Program-made: the position numbers and the translations under genes
From: an uncultured Eubacteriales bacterium
Lineage (GTDB): Bacteria; Bacillota; Clostridia; Christensenellales; Aristaeellaceae
Assembly: GCA_902778995.1 (NCBI GenBank)
Contig: CACYZW010000055.1
Span: 1 to 46,537, forward strand
DNA length: 46,537 nucleotides
Direction of reading: 5' to 3'
Notes under the pieces: model-generated
Database searches by the model: none
The model's input: only the letters and a program-made list of their open reading frames with translations
What the model was told of the DNA's origin: nothing
Shown here: in pieces, positions 16,422 through 24,440 of the stretch
Layout of the letters: every line of letters begins with the position of its first letter
How positions within the stretch are numbered: position 1 is the stretch's first letter

Positions 16422-16468
16422 GAATGTCGTTGGGCGGAGAAATCGCGTCGTCGACGAACGCGTTCTTT

Positions 16469-16532
16469 GGGAACAGGGAACAGGGAACAGGAATAGCCGG
16501 GTACGTTCCCCTGTTCCCTGTTCCCTGTTCCC
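16469..16532. repeat. Heptamer array hairpin, three plus three units
   Basis: GGGAACA is repeated three times at 16469-16489 and TGTTCCC three times at 16512-16532. Together with two further bases they form a perfect 23-bp stem around an 18-base loop. It lies between the MITE and the end of frr. It may impede transcription from frr into uppS. Confidence 0.85.
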
Positions 16533-16534
16533 TT

Positions 16535-16558
16535 CGCATTGCGCATAAGCGCAATGCG
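16535..16558 (-). terminator. Short perfect hairpin after frr
   Basis: CGCATTGCGC pairs with GCGCAATGCG around ATAA, 3 bases after the frr stop on the minus strand. There is no T-run, so it could be a stabilising 3' structure within the operon rather than a terminator. Confidence 0.5.
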
Positions 16559-16561
16559 ACC

Positions 16562-17119
16562 TTATACGGACATGATCTCCTTTTCCTTTTCCGCGCCGAT
16601 CTTTTCAAGCTCTTCGATGTGGGTGTCGGTGACCTTTTGCAGCTCCTTCTCGGCCACCTTCTGGTCGTCCTCGGTGATGGTGGAATCCTTCTTCATCTTC
16701 TTGATGCCTTCCATGGCGTCCCGACGGATGTTGCGGATGGCCACCCTGCCCTCTTCGACCATCTTCTTCACCTGCTTGCACAGCTCCTTGCGGCGCTCGC
16801 CGGTCAACTCCGGCACCAGCAGGCGGATGACCTTGCCGTCGTTGGAGGGATTGATGCCGATGTCGGATTTCTGGATGGCCTTTTCGATGGGCCCGATCAT
16901 CTTCGGCTCCCAGGGCGCGATGACCAGCAGCCTGGGCTCCGGCGAGGAGATGTTGCCCACCTGGTTCAGCGCGGTGGGCGTGCCATAGTAATCCACGGTG
17001 ATCTTGTCCAGAATTTTCGGGTTGGCACGGCCTGCGCGCAGCGTAGCCAGATCGTTCTGAATGTTGGCGATGGTCTTGTCCATCCTGCTGCCTGCGTCTT
17101 TGATGGTCTCCTTATACAT
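16562..17119 (-). CDS. frr: Ribosome recycling factor
   Basis: 185 residues, the normal length. It splits post-termination ribosomes together with EF-G. The coiled-coil start MYKETIKDAGSRMDKTIANIQNDLATLRAGRANPKILDKI and the hinge VDYYGTPTALNQVGNIS are nearly textbook, followed by RRKELCKQVKKMVEEGRVAIRNIRRDA. The start at 17119 is preferred over 17149 because GGAGG lies 9 bases before it. First gene of the operon in this window; pyrH, often upstream, is absent and the gene has its own promoter. Confidence 0.98.
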   Translation of the reverse strand: MYKETIKDAGSRMDKTIANIQNDLATLRAGRANPKILDKITVDYYGTPTALNQVGNISSPEPRLLVIAPWEPKMIGPIEKAIQKSDIGINPSNDGKVIRLLVPELTGERRKELCKQVKKMVEEGRVAIRNIRRDAMEGIKKMKKDSTITEDDQKVAEKELQKVTDTHIEELEKIGAEKEKEIMSV

Positions 17120-17173
17120 GCTTTCTACCTCCGCAATCCTAAAGCGCATTCCGCGCCATTATTTCTGTATTAT

Positions 17174-17202
17174 ATTTTAGCGTAAATGCGCGGAATTGGC
17201 AA
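17174..17202 (-). promoter_or_regulatory. frr operon promoter
   Basis: Minus-strand TTGCCA (17202-17197) and TAAAAT (17179-17174) are 17 bases apart, with a second AT-rich TATAAT just downstream. It would drive frr through the CatB-like gene. Confidence 0.75.
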
Positions 17203-17283
17203 GTATAAATTTTGCGGGCGCCTGTCCGTAAAACGGCGGAGATTGAATCATGAAAAATTACCGCCCTCTTATCACGGGGGCCC

Positions 17284-17312
17284 TTGACCGCAAACCCATA
17301 TTTTACTATACT
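17284..17312 (+). promoter_or_regulatory. Promoter of the CapA-like gene
   Basis: TTGACC (17284-17289) and TATACT (17307-17312) with 17 bases between, divergent from the frr promoter. Confidence 0.8.
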
Positions 17313-17377
17313 CGCAGGGAAATCCCATGTCGATATACCGACGCTGAAACAGCTGTTTGCCTCTGGAGGATGGAGAC

Positions 17378-18583
17378 ATGAACACAAAAGCAATGCGGCG
17401 CTGCGCGCTGATGATGTCGGGGCTGATCGCCCTGCTGACGACGGTCGTCGCCCTCGGGCTGACGGCGCTGCGGCTGAGCCTTCCGGGGCCGGGAACGCCT
17501 GGCGGCGCCATTCAGGAGACCGCGCCAGCCCCCCAGCCGATGCCGGCGCTTCGCAGCGCGCGCGTCCGGGCCGTGGGCGACGTGATCACCCACCGGATCC
17601 AGCTGGACAACGCCCGCCGAGCGGATGGCAGCTACGACTTTTCCCTCCAGTTTGTGCGAATCGCCGACGCCCTGGCCGATGCGGACTACACCATCGCCAA
17701 TCTGGAGACCACCATTGGCCGGAAGGACAACAAGGCGTATTCCGGCTTTCCGATGTTCAACACCCCCGAATCGCTGCTGGTTGCATTGAAGGGCGCGGGC
17801 GTGGATTTTCTGACCCTGGCCAACAACCACATACTGGACCGGGGCTTTGAGGGGCTGAAGCTGACCGTGGACAACGTGGAGCGGTACGGCTTTGACTTCG
17901 CCGGGGCGAACCGCACGCCCGAGGAGAAGGAGAGGGCCACGTTGGTGGACGTGGGGGGCGTGCGCGTGGGCATGCTGTGCTACACAGAGATGACCAACGG
18001 CATGAAGAAAAAGAAGGACAAGAGCCCGGCGCGACAGTACGGCGTGAATTATATGAAAGACGCGGACTTCAACGCGGATGTCCAAAGGCTTCTCGACGCC
18101 GGCGCCGAGGTCATCATCGCCCTGCCCCATTGGGGGGTGGAGTACCGCCGGGAGCCCACCCAGAGCATGGTGACGACGGCCCAGGCGCTGATCGCCGCGG
18201 GGGTGGACGTGGTGCTGGGCAGCCACCCGCACATGGTTCAGCCGGTGACCACCGTCGAGGTGACCACCGAGACCGGTCAGACGCGCCGGGGCCTGGTGGC
18301 CTACAGCCTTGGCAACTTCATCAGCAACCAGGGCAAGCATGACACCGACTGGGGCATAATGTTGGATTTCACATTAAAGGAGCGCGAGACGGGGGGCTTC
18401 GACATAGCCAATGTCAGGGTGATGCCCACCTTCTGCTGGCGGCAGTCGGGCGTGATACAGCCCCTGCCCGCGCTGCAATACTACGACGCCCCGCCCGAGG
18501 GCATGGACGACGGAACCTGGCAGCGCCTGCGGGCGAGTGTCGACGACCTGAGGCAGATGGTCGGGGAGCTGCCGTTGATCTGA
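17378..18583 (+). CDS. CapA-family metallophosphoesterase, membrane-anchored
   Basis: 401 residues. An N-terminal hydrophobic helix (about 14-32, MSGLIALLTTVVALGLTAL) acts as signal anchor. The calcineurin-like CapA domain follows: RAVGDVITH, IANLETTIG, LTLANNHILDRG, then ALPHWGVEYRREPTQ, VVLGSHPHMVQPV and AYSLGNFISNQ, giving the metal-binding His, Asp and Asn set. CapA relatives act in poly-gamma-glutamate export or retention, and others trim wall polymers. No capB or capC is nearby, so the gene alone does not imply a capsule. GGAGGATGGAGAC before the ATG decides the start. Confidence 0.9.
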   Translation: MNTKAMRRCALMMSGLIALLTTVVALGLTALRLSLPGPGTPGGAIQETAPAPQPMPALRSARVRAVGDVITHRIQLDNARRADGSYDFSLQFVRIADALADADYTIANLETTIGRKDNKAYSGFPMFNTPESLLVALKGAGVDFLTLANNHILDRGFEGLKLTVDNVERYGFDFAGANRTPEEKERATLVDVGGVRVGMLCYTEMTNGMKKKKDKSPARQYGVNYMKDADFNADVQRLLDAGAEVIIALPHWGVEYRREPTQSMVTTAQALIAAGVDVVLGSHPHMVQPVTTVEVTTETGQTRRGLVAYSLGNFISNQGKHDTDWGIMLDFTLKERETGGFDIANVRVMPTFCWRQSGVIQPLPALQYYDAPPEGMDDGTWQRLRASVDDLRQMVGELPLI

Positions 18584-18593
18584 GGAAGCGCTG

Positions 18594-18704
18594 CTGCTCA
18601 GCCTGCGGCTTCGCAGTGACGGTTTCCTCTGGAAAATGAGTTTTTCCGCCAGAAAATGCCTGCGGGGTCGGCGTACACACCGCCCCCGATTGGAAACGGG
18701 AGCT
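18594..18704. repeat. Decayed inverted relative of the MITE at 16272
   Basis: The minus-strand reading shares TTTCCAATCGGGGG, then GTACGCCGACCCCGCAGGCA, a TGGCGGAAAA stretch, CATTTTCCAGA and a final GGCTGAGCAG with the element at 16272-16421. The terminal repeats are degraded. It follows the CapA-like gene by about 10 bases. Confidence 0.75.
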
Positions 18705-18755
18705 CAAAGCTGAACGGGGAAGCCGTAATCTTTCGATGTCGCCGCTTATTGGGGG

Positions 18756-18784
18756 TTGTGCGGCGCGGAAAAATGTGTTATAAT
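18756..18784 (+). promoter_or_regulatory. tRNA-Leu promoter
   Basis: TTGTGC (18756-18761) and an extended -10 TGTTATAAT ending at 18784, with 17 bases between the boxes. The start would be a few bases before the mature tRNA, so the 5' leader is very short. Confidence 0.75.
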
Positions 18785-18794
18785 CCCCTTGCAT

Positions 18795-18878
18795 GCGGCA
18801 GTGGCGGAATCGGCAGACGCCTCAGACTTAAAATCTGATACCCGATTGGGTGTGCGGGTTCAAGTCCCGCCTGCCGCA
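18795..18878 (+). tRNA. tRNA-Leu (anticodon TAA)
   Basis: 84 nucleotides. The acceptor GCGGCAG (18795-18801) pairs with CTGCCGC (18871-18877), with discriminator A. The anticodon stem TCAGA and TCTGA encloses the loop CTTAAAA, giving TAA, which reads UUA leucine codons. A long variable arm (CCCGATTGGG) marks a class II tRNA. The TTC-containing T loop is present. CCA is not encoded. Confidence 0.97.
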
Positions 18879-18882
18879 CTGT

Positions 18883-18924
18883 GAACGAAAGCGCGATCCG
18901 ATGAAGGCTCGCGCTTTTTCGTTC
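18883..18924 (+). terminator. Terminator after tRNA-Leu
   Basis: GAACGAAAGCGCGA (18883-18896) pairs with TCGCGC, TTTTTCGTTC (18909-18924), allowing a small bulge. T-residues are part of the 3' arm. Confidence 0.65.
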
Positions 18925-18930
18925 AATAAA

Positions 18931-18960
18931 GCGACGCCGCCGGATTTTCGGCGGCGTCGC
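18931..18960 (-). terminator. Terminator of the 5'-nucleotidase gene
   Basis: GCGACGCCGCCG (18931-18942) pairs with CGGCGGCGTCGC (18949-18960), a 12-bp GC stem. It lies 20 bases past the nucleotidase stop on the minus strand and is followed by TTTATT, so it suits that gene best. Confidence 0.8.
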
Positions 18961-18980
18961 GCGCAATGGGCGACAGGGCA

Positions 18981-20684
18981 TTACGTGGCGGGTTCGACCG
19001 CTTCCTCCTCTGCCGTCTTGAGCGGTATGATGGTCAGCGAGCCGCGGGGCTGGCCGTACTGCTCTGCAGTGATCCTGCAGTCCAGCACCTCGGAGATGTA
19101 TTCCACTACGGTCTCGTCCAGCTGGATGCCGGTGTCGAAGCCTGTACCGGCGACATAGGCACGGTTGAACGCGTTGTAGGTGTCGCCGCCGGCGGCAATG
19201 AAGTCGTTGGTCACAACGGCGTAGGTGGCCGAGGGATCAAAGGGCTTGCCGTTGATGGCGGTGACGGTCACGCGTTCGATGCTGGCGGGGCTGAAATAGG
19301 AGGTATCCTTGCCGTTCAGCTTGTAGAGACTGCCCTTGGCGTAGGGCCTGTTGCAATCCAGGGCCCACTCGATGCCGCAGGTCTGCGGGAAGCCGCCGAC
19401 CTGTTCGGGGTTGCAGAAGGTGGAGGCCTCAAGCGCTTCCAGCAGCTCCGCTCCGGTGACGTTAATCACGGCGAGGGTGTCGTCGAAGGGCAGCACGGAG
19501 TTGATGGACTCCATGGACACGTCGCCCGCTTCGATGGAGGCGCGGATGCTTCCGCCGTTGACGATGCTCACCACCTGGCTGGGTTCGGTGTTCGCAACGC
19601 CGCCCCCCTTCATAATTTTCCATATGAGGGCATCGGCGATCAGGTCGCCCATGTTGGTCTCGCTGGTGCGGCTGGGGATGCGTTCGCCCTCGAGGCGTAC
19701 CTCGGTGGTGGCAAAGGGCGTGTTGTATTCCTCGTCCACGGCGTCTATGATTGCCTGGGCCGCGGCGGCGACCGTCTCATCCCTGGTCAGGTTGGCTGTG
19801 GACAACAGGAAGTTGTTCTCGATTTTCTTGGTGACGTCGTCGATCACCACCACGCCCACATACGCGAACTTCGTGCCGGTGGATTGCACGGGCAGGCCGT
19901 ACTTGGCGCTGGACATCACGGTGTGGGAATGGCCGTCGATGGCGAAGTCGATGCCGTCCACCGTGTTCAGCAGATCGACGGAGCGATAGCCGTTGGACGC
20001 GGCTTCAGTGTTCACGCCCAGGTGGGTCAGGCCGATGACCACGTCGCAATCATTGCGAATGGCGTCTACCGCCAACTGAACCGCCTCATACAGCTTGCCG
20101 AAGGTGGAAAAGCTGATGATATTGGCGAGCAGAGAGGGGTGCACCTTGGTGGCCGTCTCAGGGGTTTCGACACCCACGAAGCCCAACTTCAGGCCGGATT
20201 TGGTCTCGATGATCGCGGAGGGGGGCAGTATGGTTTCATTGGTCTCGTCTGAATAGACGTTGCAGCAGATGGTCTGAAACCTGGCGTCCTTCAGGTTCTC
20301 CATCAGCTGGGGAAGGCCGAAGTCAAACTCGTGATTGCCCAGTGTCACCACGTCGTAGCCCGCCGCGTTCATCATGTCGATGGCGGCCTTGCCCCTGTTG
20401 ACGCTGACGTATATTTCGCCCTGAGAAAAGTCGCCCGCGTCCACCAACAGCACGTCGGAGGCGCCCTGCTTCAGGAATCGCTCGCGCAGCGCGGGCATGT
20501 AGGCATAGCCGTCGATGGCGCCGTGCACGTCGTTGGAGTGCAGGATCACGGTCTTGCCTCTGAAATCAGACGGGAAGGTCATGATGACGGGCAGCAGGTC
20601 GGAATAGTAATCCGCAAGCGCGGTCGAGACCATGGCCAATACCAGTGCAATCGCGAGGACGAGGGGGAATATCTTTTTGCGCAT
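18981..20684 (-). CDS. Secreted 5'-nucleotidase / UDP-sugar hydrolase family protein
   Basis: 567 residues. A signal peptide ends near STALA (about residue 24). The N-terminal metallophosphatase has VILHSNDVHGAID, LVDAGDFSQGE, TLGNHEFDFG, IGLTHLGVN and DGHSHTV, so all metal ligands are present. The C-terminal substrate domain includes TNMGDLIADAL, NGGSIRASIEAGD, PFDDTLAVINVTG and TNDFIAAGGDTYNAF. Such enzymes release phosphate and nucleosides from extracellular nucleotides. The strong AGGAGGAA before 20684 fixes the start; the frame is open further upstream but without a signal sequence there. No wall-anchor motif is seen at the acidic C-terminus. About 120 bases separate it from yfcE, with an inverted repeat GTCGTG and CACGAC in between. 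Confidence 0.93.
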   Translation of the reverse strand: MRKKIFPLVLAIALVLAMVSTALADYYSDLLPVIMTFPSDFRGKTVILHSNDVHGAIDGYAYMPALRERFLKQGASDVLLVDAGDFSQGEIYVSVNRGKAAIDMMNAAGYDVVTLGNHEFDFGLPQLMENLKDARFQTICCNVYSDETNETILPPSAIIETKSGLKLGFVGVETPETATKVHPSLLANIISFSTFGKLYEAVQLAVDAIRNDCDVVIGLTHLGVNTEAASNGYRSVDLLNTVDGIDFAIDGHSHTVMSSAKYGLPVQSTGTKFAYVGVVVIDDVTKKIENNFLLSTANLTRDETVAAAAQAIIDAVDEEYNTPFATTEVRLEGERIPSRTSETNMGDLIADALIWKIMKGGGVANTEPSQVVSIVNGGSIRASIEAGDVSMESINSVLPFDDTLAVINVTGAELLEALEASTFCNPEQVGGFPQTCGIEWALDCNRPYAKGSLYKLNGKDTSYFSPASIERVTVTAINGKPFDPSATYAVVTNDFIAAGGDTYNAFNRAYVAGTGFDTGIQLDETVVEYISEVLDCRITAEQYGQPRGSLTIIPLKTAEEEAVEPAT

Positions 20685-20803
20685 GTGAAAAATTCCTCCT
20701 TCTGCAATTATGCTGTCGTGATGCGTTTGACACGACCCGCTCATGGATATGCTTCGCCTCCGCAGGGCTTGCGCACAGGCGCTTTGCCGGAGAAAGCGGC
20801 GCT

Positions 20804-21367
20804 TTATTCGGGATTTCTCCCTTCCCATAGCCGCTCGCGCATAAATTCGCCGCCCTCCAGATCCTTCCAGACCATCGTTTCGGCCTCCAGTACGGCGTAG
20901 CTGTGGGGGGTGTTTTGCTTGGGAATGGCGACGGAGCCGGGGTTGGCGTATATGAATCCCTCGTGGCGGCGGCAGCAGGGAACGTGGGTGTGTCCGCACA
21001 GCAGCACATCGCCCGGTTGCAGCGGCGGGGGATTGCCTTCGTTGTGGACGTGACCGTGGGTGGCGTACAGGGCGTGTCCCTCTGCGAACAGAACGCCGTA
21101 GTCGGCCATCACCGGGAAGGCAAGCACCATCTGATCCACCTCGGCCTCGCAGTTGCCCCGAACGCACAGTACGTGGGGCGCGACGCCGTTCAGCATGGCG
21201 ATGACCTCCTTGGGGGCGTAGGCCTCCGGCAGGTCGTTGCGGGGCCCGTGATACAGCAGGTCGCCCAGCAATATGAGCCGTTCGGGCGCTTCCCGCCGCC
21301 AGGCCTCCAGCATCCTTTCGCACCATCTGGCGGAACCGTGGATATCCGACGCGATCATGAGCTTCAC
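20804..21367 (-). CDS. yfcE: YfcE-type phosphodiesterase
   Basis: 187 residues. A small cytosolic metallophosphoesterase with MIASDIHGS, LLGDLLYHGPRN, CVRGNCEAEVD, THGHVHN and LCGHTHVP, the complete MJ0936/YfcE set that binds two metal ions. The family hydrolyses model phosphodiesters; the natural substrate is unclear. The start is GTG at 21367, 8 bases after GGAGG. The C-terminus is slightly longer and charged (EGGEFMRERLWEG). Upstream of, and same strand as, the nucleotidase. Confidence 0.92.
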   Translation of the reverse strand: MKLMIASDIHGSARWCERMLEAWRREAPERLILLGDLLYHGPRNDLPEAYAPKEVIAMLNGVAPHVLCVRGNCEAEVDQMVLAFPVMADYGVLFAEGHALYATHGHVHNEGNPPPLQPGDVLLCGHTHVPCCRRHEGFIYANPGSVAIPKQNTPHSYAVLEAETMVWKDLEGGEFMRERLWEGRNPE

Positions 21368-21685
21368 GGGCAAACCCTCCGATTGTATGTTCTGTATGTA
21401 TGTTCTGCACTTTATCATACCACCCTTTTGGCCTTCGCGCAAGTGCACAAACATGGTATTGAAAACCATATTAAACGATCTCAAAAACGTGTATAATAAA
21501 AAATAGAACTATGTGGTATTAATGCACGGTTATTATTTGCACCCAGCGCGTTGAGTTTTGCGAAACAGGGGCTTTCATCACTGGTATTCTTGGCAAATGT
21601 GTGTTAGAATAAGCTGATTTGTATTAATTTGCGCTGGCGTTGCCGCGACCGGCGTAAAATAAGTATATCGAGGGGGGATTGACGG
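21368..21685. other. AT-rich divergent intergenic region
   Basis: It holds the yfcE promoter at 21414-21442. On the plus strand TATAAT at 21492-21497 is a possible -10, but its -35 (TTAAAC, 15 bases away) is poor. TAAAAT at 21655-21660 is another candidate before the gene at 21686. I see no gene or known riboswitch. Confidence 0.5.
21414..21442 (-). promoter_or_regulatory. yfcE promoter
   Basis: Minus-strand TTGCGC (21442-21437) and TATGAT (21419-21414) are 17 bases apart. Confidence 0.7.
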
Positions 21686-22564
21686 ATGGCAACGCCGCAG
21701 AAGCGGATGGGGGATCGCTTCGACGCGACGCTGGTGCGTGATATCGATCCGCTGCACTGGTTTATGCCCTACTTATATCCGAACCGGGCCGACAACGAGG
21801 CCTTTATCCAAGAGGAATTCGACCTGACCAATCTGGAAGCCTTTCTGGAAAAGAAGAACGCGAACCTGGACAAGGCGCACCGCTATACCATCTTCCACGC
21901 GATCTGCGCGGCAGTGGTCAAGACCTTTACGCTGCGGCCCAAGATGAATCGTTTCATCAAAGGGTGCCGCCTGTACCAGCGGGACGAGCTGAGCCTGGGC
22001 TTTGTGGTGAAGAAGCAGTTCAAGGACGATGCGGGCGAGGGGCTGGCGTTCATCAAGTTCCCGCCGGAAACCACCATCGACAGCCTGCACGAGCGCATCA
22101 TGCAGGAGATCTTCGAATGCCGGCGCGAGGATGCGACGGACAATTCCACCAAGGGCATGGAGATGTTCACCCATCTGCCCCGGTGGCTGATGCGCATCGT
22201 CATTCACATATTGCACCGGCTGGACTTCTACGGCCGTGTGCCCTACGACCTGATCAAGGCCGATCCCAATTACGCCACGGTGTTCCTGACGAACCTGGGC
22301 AGCATCAGGCTGAACGCCGGCTATCACCACCTGAGCAACTGGGGCACCACATCGGTGTTCGTGGTGATCGGCGAAAAGGTTCGCAAGCCCGTGTTCAAGG
22401 CGGACGGAACCTTTGAAATGCGCGACACGCTGGACGTGGGCATCACCCTGGACGAGCGCATCGCCGACGGCTATTACTACGCCAGGACCGTGCACCTGCT
22501 GAAAAAACTGATCGAAGAGCCGGAATTGCTGGATCGCCCCGCCAATGAGGAGGTTGACTACTGA
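21686..22564 (+). CDS. E2/CAT-fold acyltransferase-like protein lacking the usual catalytic His
   Basis: 292 residues. It has the fold of the catalytic domain of 2-oxo acid dehydrogenase E2 and chloramphenicol acetyltransferase: an N-terminal EEFDLTNLEAFLEKKN, HAICAAVVKTFTLRPKMNRF, a central hydrophobic domain, TVFLTNLGSIRLNAGYHHLSNW and the C-terminal active-site strand TLDERIADGYYYARTVHLL. In true enzymes this last motif is HxxxDG; here the His position is E257 while D261-G262 remain. No lipoyl or E3-binding domain is present. It overlaps no gene but its stop lies 1 base before the ligase ATG, so the two are co-translated. AGGGGGGATT supports the start. Biochemical role unknown. Confidence 0.75.
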   Translation: MATPQKRMGDRFDATLVRDIDPLHWFMPYLYPNRADNEAFIQEEFDLTNLEAFLEKKNANLDKAHRYTIFHAICAAVVKTFTLRPKMNRFIKGCRLYQRDELSLGFVVKKQFKDDAGEGLAFIKFPPETTIDSLHERIMQEIFECRREDATDNSTKGMEMFTHLPRWLMRIVIHILHRLDFYGRVPYDLIKADPNYATVFLTNLGSIRLNAGYHHLSNWGTTSVFVVIGEKVRKPVFKADGTFEMRDTLDVGITLDERIADGYYYARTVHLLKKLIEEPELLDRPANEEVDY

Positions 22565-22565
22565 T

Positions 22566-24299
22566 ATGGAAAACGCTGTTAAGACCCCGTGGGCGCCCTT
22601 TATGGGCGAGATTCCCATGCACCTTGATTATTTTCAGGGCACCATGACCGAAGCCGTCGAGCGAATAGCCGAAAAGTACGCCAATATCACCGCCTGTGAA
22701 TTCATGGGAAGCCGCATTACCTACGCCAGACTGGTGGAGCAGATTTACGCCTGCGCCAGGGCGTTGCGGCAGATGGGCATCAAGGAGGGCGACAAGGTCA
22801 CCATCTGCATGCCCAACGCGCCCCAGACCGTGGTGATGTTCTATGCGGTGAACATGGTGGGCGCGATTGCCAACATGGTGCACCCCCTTTCCGCCGAGGG
22901 TGAGATCAAATTCTACCTGAACGATTCGGAATCCGTCGCGGCGCTGACGCTGGATCAGTTTTATGGCAAGTTCGCCGCCATTCGCAGGGACACCCCCTGC
23001 CTGAAGCACCTGATCATCGCCACCGTGAAGGACGCGCTGTCCCCGCTGATGAAGCTCGGCTACGCGCTGACCCAGGGCCGCAAGATTCCCAAGGTGCCCA
23101 AGGGCGCCGACGTGGTGCGCTGGAAGGACTTCATCGCCTCGGGCAGGGACTTTGCGGGCGATCCCCGCGTGCCCCGCAGGGCCGACGACCCGGCGGTCAT
23201 ACTCTACAGCGGCGGCACCACCGGCATCACCAAGGGCATACTGCTGTCCAACCTGAACTTCAACGCCCTGGCCGCGCAGATTATCGCCGCGAATCCCTTC
23301 TGCCAGCCCGGCGACACGATGCTGGCCATCATGCCCATGTTCCACGGCTTCGGCCTGGGCGTCAGCATCCATTCCATGCTGGCCAACGGCGCGACCTGCA
23401 TCCTGGTGCCGCGGTTTACGCCCCAGACCTACGCCGAGCTGCTGCGCAAGTACAAGCCCAATCTGATTGCCGGCGTGCCTACGCTGTACGAGGCGCTGCT
23501 GCGCATCCCGAACCTGGACGACCTGGACCTGTCCTGCCTGAAGGGCGTGTTCTCCGGCGGCGACAGCCTGCCCATCGAATTGAAGCGGCGCTTTGACAAG
23601 TTCCTGAAGGACCACGGCGCGACGATCGAGGTGCGCGAGGGCTACGGCACCACCGAATGCGTCACCGCGAGCTGCCTGACCCCGCTGACCAAGGCCAAGG
23701 AGGGCTCCATCGGCATCCCCTTCCCGGACATGTATTACAAGATCGTGAAGGTTGGCACCGAGGACGAGGTGCCCTACGGCGAGGAGGGCGAGATTTGTCT
23801 GGCCGGCCCGACCGTGATGCTGGAATACGTGAAGCACCCCCAGGAGACGGCCCAGACCCGGCGCGTACACGCCGACGGCATGACCTGGATTCACACCGGC
23901 GACCTGGGCGTCATGGACGAGGAGGGCTTCATCTACTTCCGCCAGCGCATCAAGCGCATGATCATCACCAGCGGCTACAACGTATATCCCTCCCAGATCG
24001 AGAACATACTCGACGCCCACGAGGCCGTGCACATGAGCTGCGTCATCGGCGTCCGCGACCCCTACAAGATGCAGAAGGTCAAGGCCTTCGTGGTGCTGAA
24101 GCCGGGCTACGAACCCTCCGATGCCACCCGCGAGGCGCTGATGGATTACTGCCGCAAGCACATCGCCAAGTACGCCCTGCCCTATGACATCGAGTTCCGC
24201 GACGACCTGCCCAAGACCCTGGTGGGCAAGGTGGCCTATCGCGTGCTCGAGGAGGAAATGGAGAAAAAGACTCCCGCATCCATGCTGGCGCACGCCTGA
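22566..24299 (+). CDS. AMP-forming acyl-CoA synthetase / acid ligase family protein
   Basis: 577 residues of the ANL superfamily. Visible motifs: the phosphate loop YSGGTTGITKG (about 212), GYGTTECV, WIHTGDLGVMDEEGF and the hinge plus A10 region FRQRIKRMIITSGYNVYPSQIE, with the catalytic lysine in PKTLVGKVAYRVL near the C-terminus. These enzymes activate carboxylates as adenylates and usually load CoA. The sequence resembles long-chain fatty acid ligases. Paired with the E2-fold protein just upstream, the ligase may supply an acyl group to it; no acyl carrier protein is near. GAGGAGG precedes the ATG but at a longish spacing, as expected for coupled translation. Confidence 0.88.
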   Translation: MENAVKTPWAPFMGEIPMHLDYFQGTMTEAVERIAEKYANITACEFMGSRITYARLVEQIYACARALRQMGIKEGDKVTICMPNAPQTVVMFYAVNMVGAIANMVHPLSAEGEIKFYLNDSESVAALTLDQFYGKFAAIRRDTPCLKHLIIATVKDALSPLMKLGYALTQGRKIPKVPKGADVVRWKDFIASGRDFAGDPRVPRRADDPAVILYSGGTTGITKGILLSNLNFNALAAQIIAANPFCQPGDTMLAIMPMFHGFGLGVSIHSMLANGATCILVPRFTPQTYAELLRKYKPNLIAGVPTLYEALLRIPNLDDLDLSCLKGVFSGGDSLPIELKRRFDKFLKDHGATIEVREGYGTTECVTASCLTPLTKAKEGSIGIPFPDMYYKIVKVGTEDEVPYGEEGEICLAGPTVMLEYVKHPQETAQTRRVHADGMTWIHTGDLGVMDEEGFIYFRQRIKRMIITSGYNVYPSQIENILDAHEAVHMSCVIGVRDPYKMQKVKAFVVLKPGYEPSDATREALMDYCRKHIAKYALPYDIEFRDDLPKTLVGKVAYRVLEEEMEKKTPASMLAHA

Positions 24300-24338
24300 A
24301 GCGGCGCAGCCTGAGACAATATAAATATTGACAGACGG

Positions 24339-24362
24339 GGCTGCCTCAAAAGAGAGGCAGCC
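24339..24362 (+). terminator. Terminator after the ligase gene
   Basis: GGCTGCCTC (24339-24347) pairs with GAGGCAGCC (24354-24362), then TCTTTGCT. A 9-bp stem with a modest T-run. Confidence 0.7.
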
Positions 24363-24396
24363 TCTTTGCTATGAAGAAGGAGAAAAAAGTAAAGGG

Positions 24397-24436
24397 GCTG
24401 AATCAAAATGACCTGAAGCGGTCATTTTGATTCAGC
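24397..24436 (-). terminator. Strong hairpin, probable terminator of the RsfA-like gene
   Basis: A perfect 17-bp stem (24397-24413 with 24420-24436) around a 6-base loop. On the minus strand it is followed by CCCCTTTACTTTTTTC, a T-rich tail. The gene it would serve ends at 24593, and the MITE-like element at 24441-24577 lies between them. Confidence 0.65.
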
Positions 24437-24440
24437 ACCT

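Noticed and set aside
17378-18583. A capsule or poly-gamma-glutamate locus.
   Set aside because: Only a CapA-like protein is present, with no capB, capC or pgs genes around it.
20685-21410. Upstream extension of the 5'-nucleotidase to 809 residues.
   Set aside because: The extension reads through yfcE in another frame. The signal peptide and AGGAGG site support the start at 20684.
22443-24293. A 616-codon open frame antisense to the acyl ligase gene.
   Set aside because: Same cause: absence of stop codons opposite a GC-rich gene. The plus strand has clear ANL motifs.
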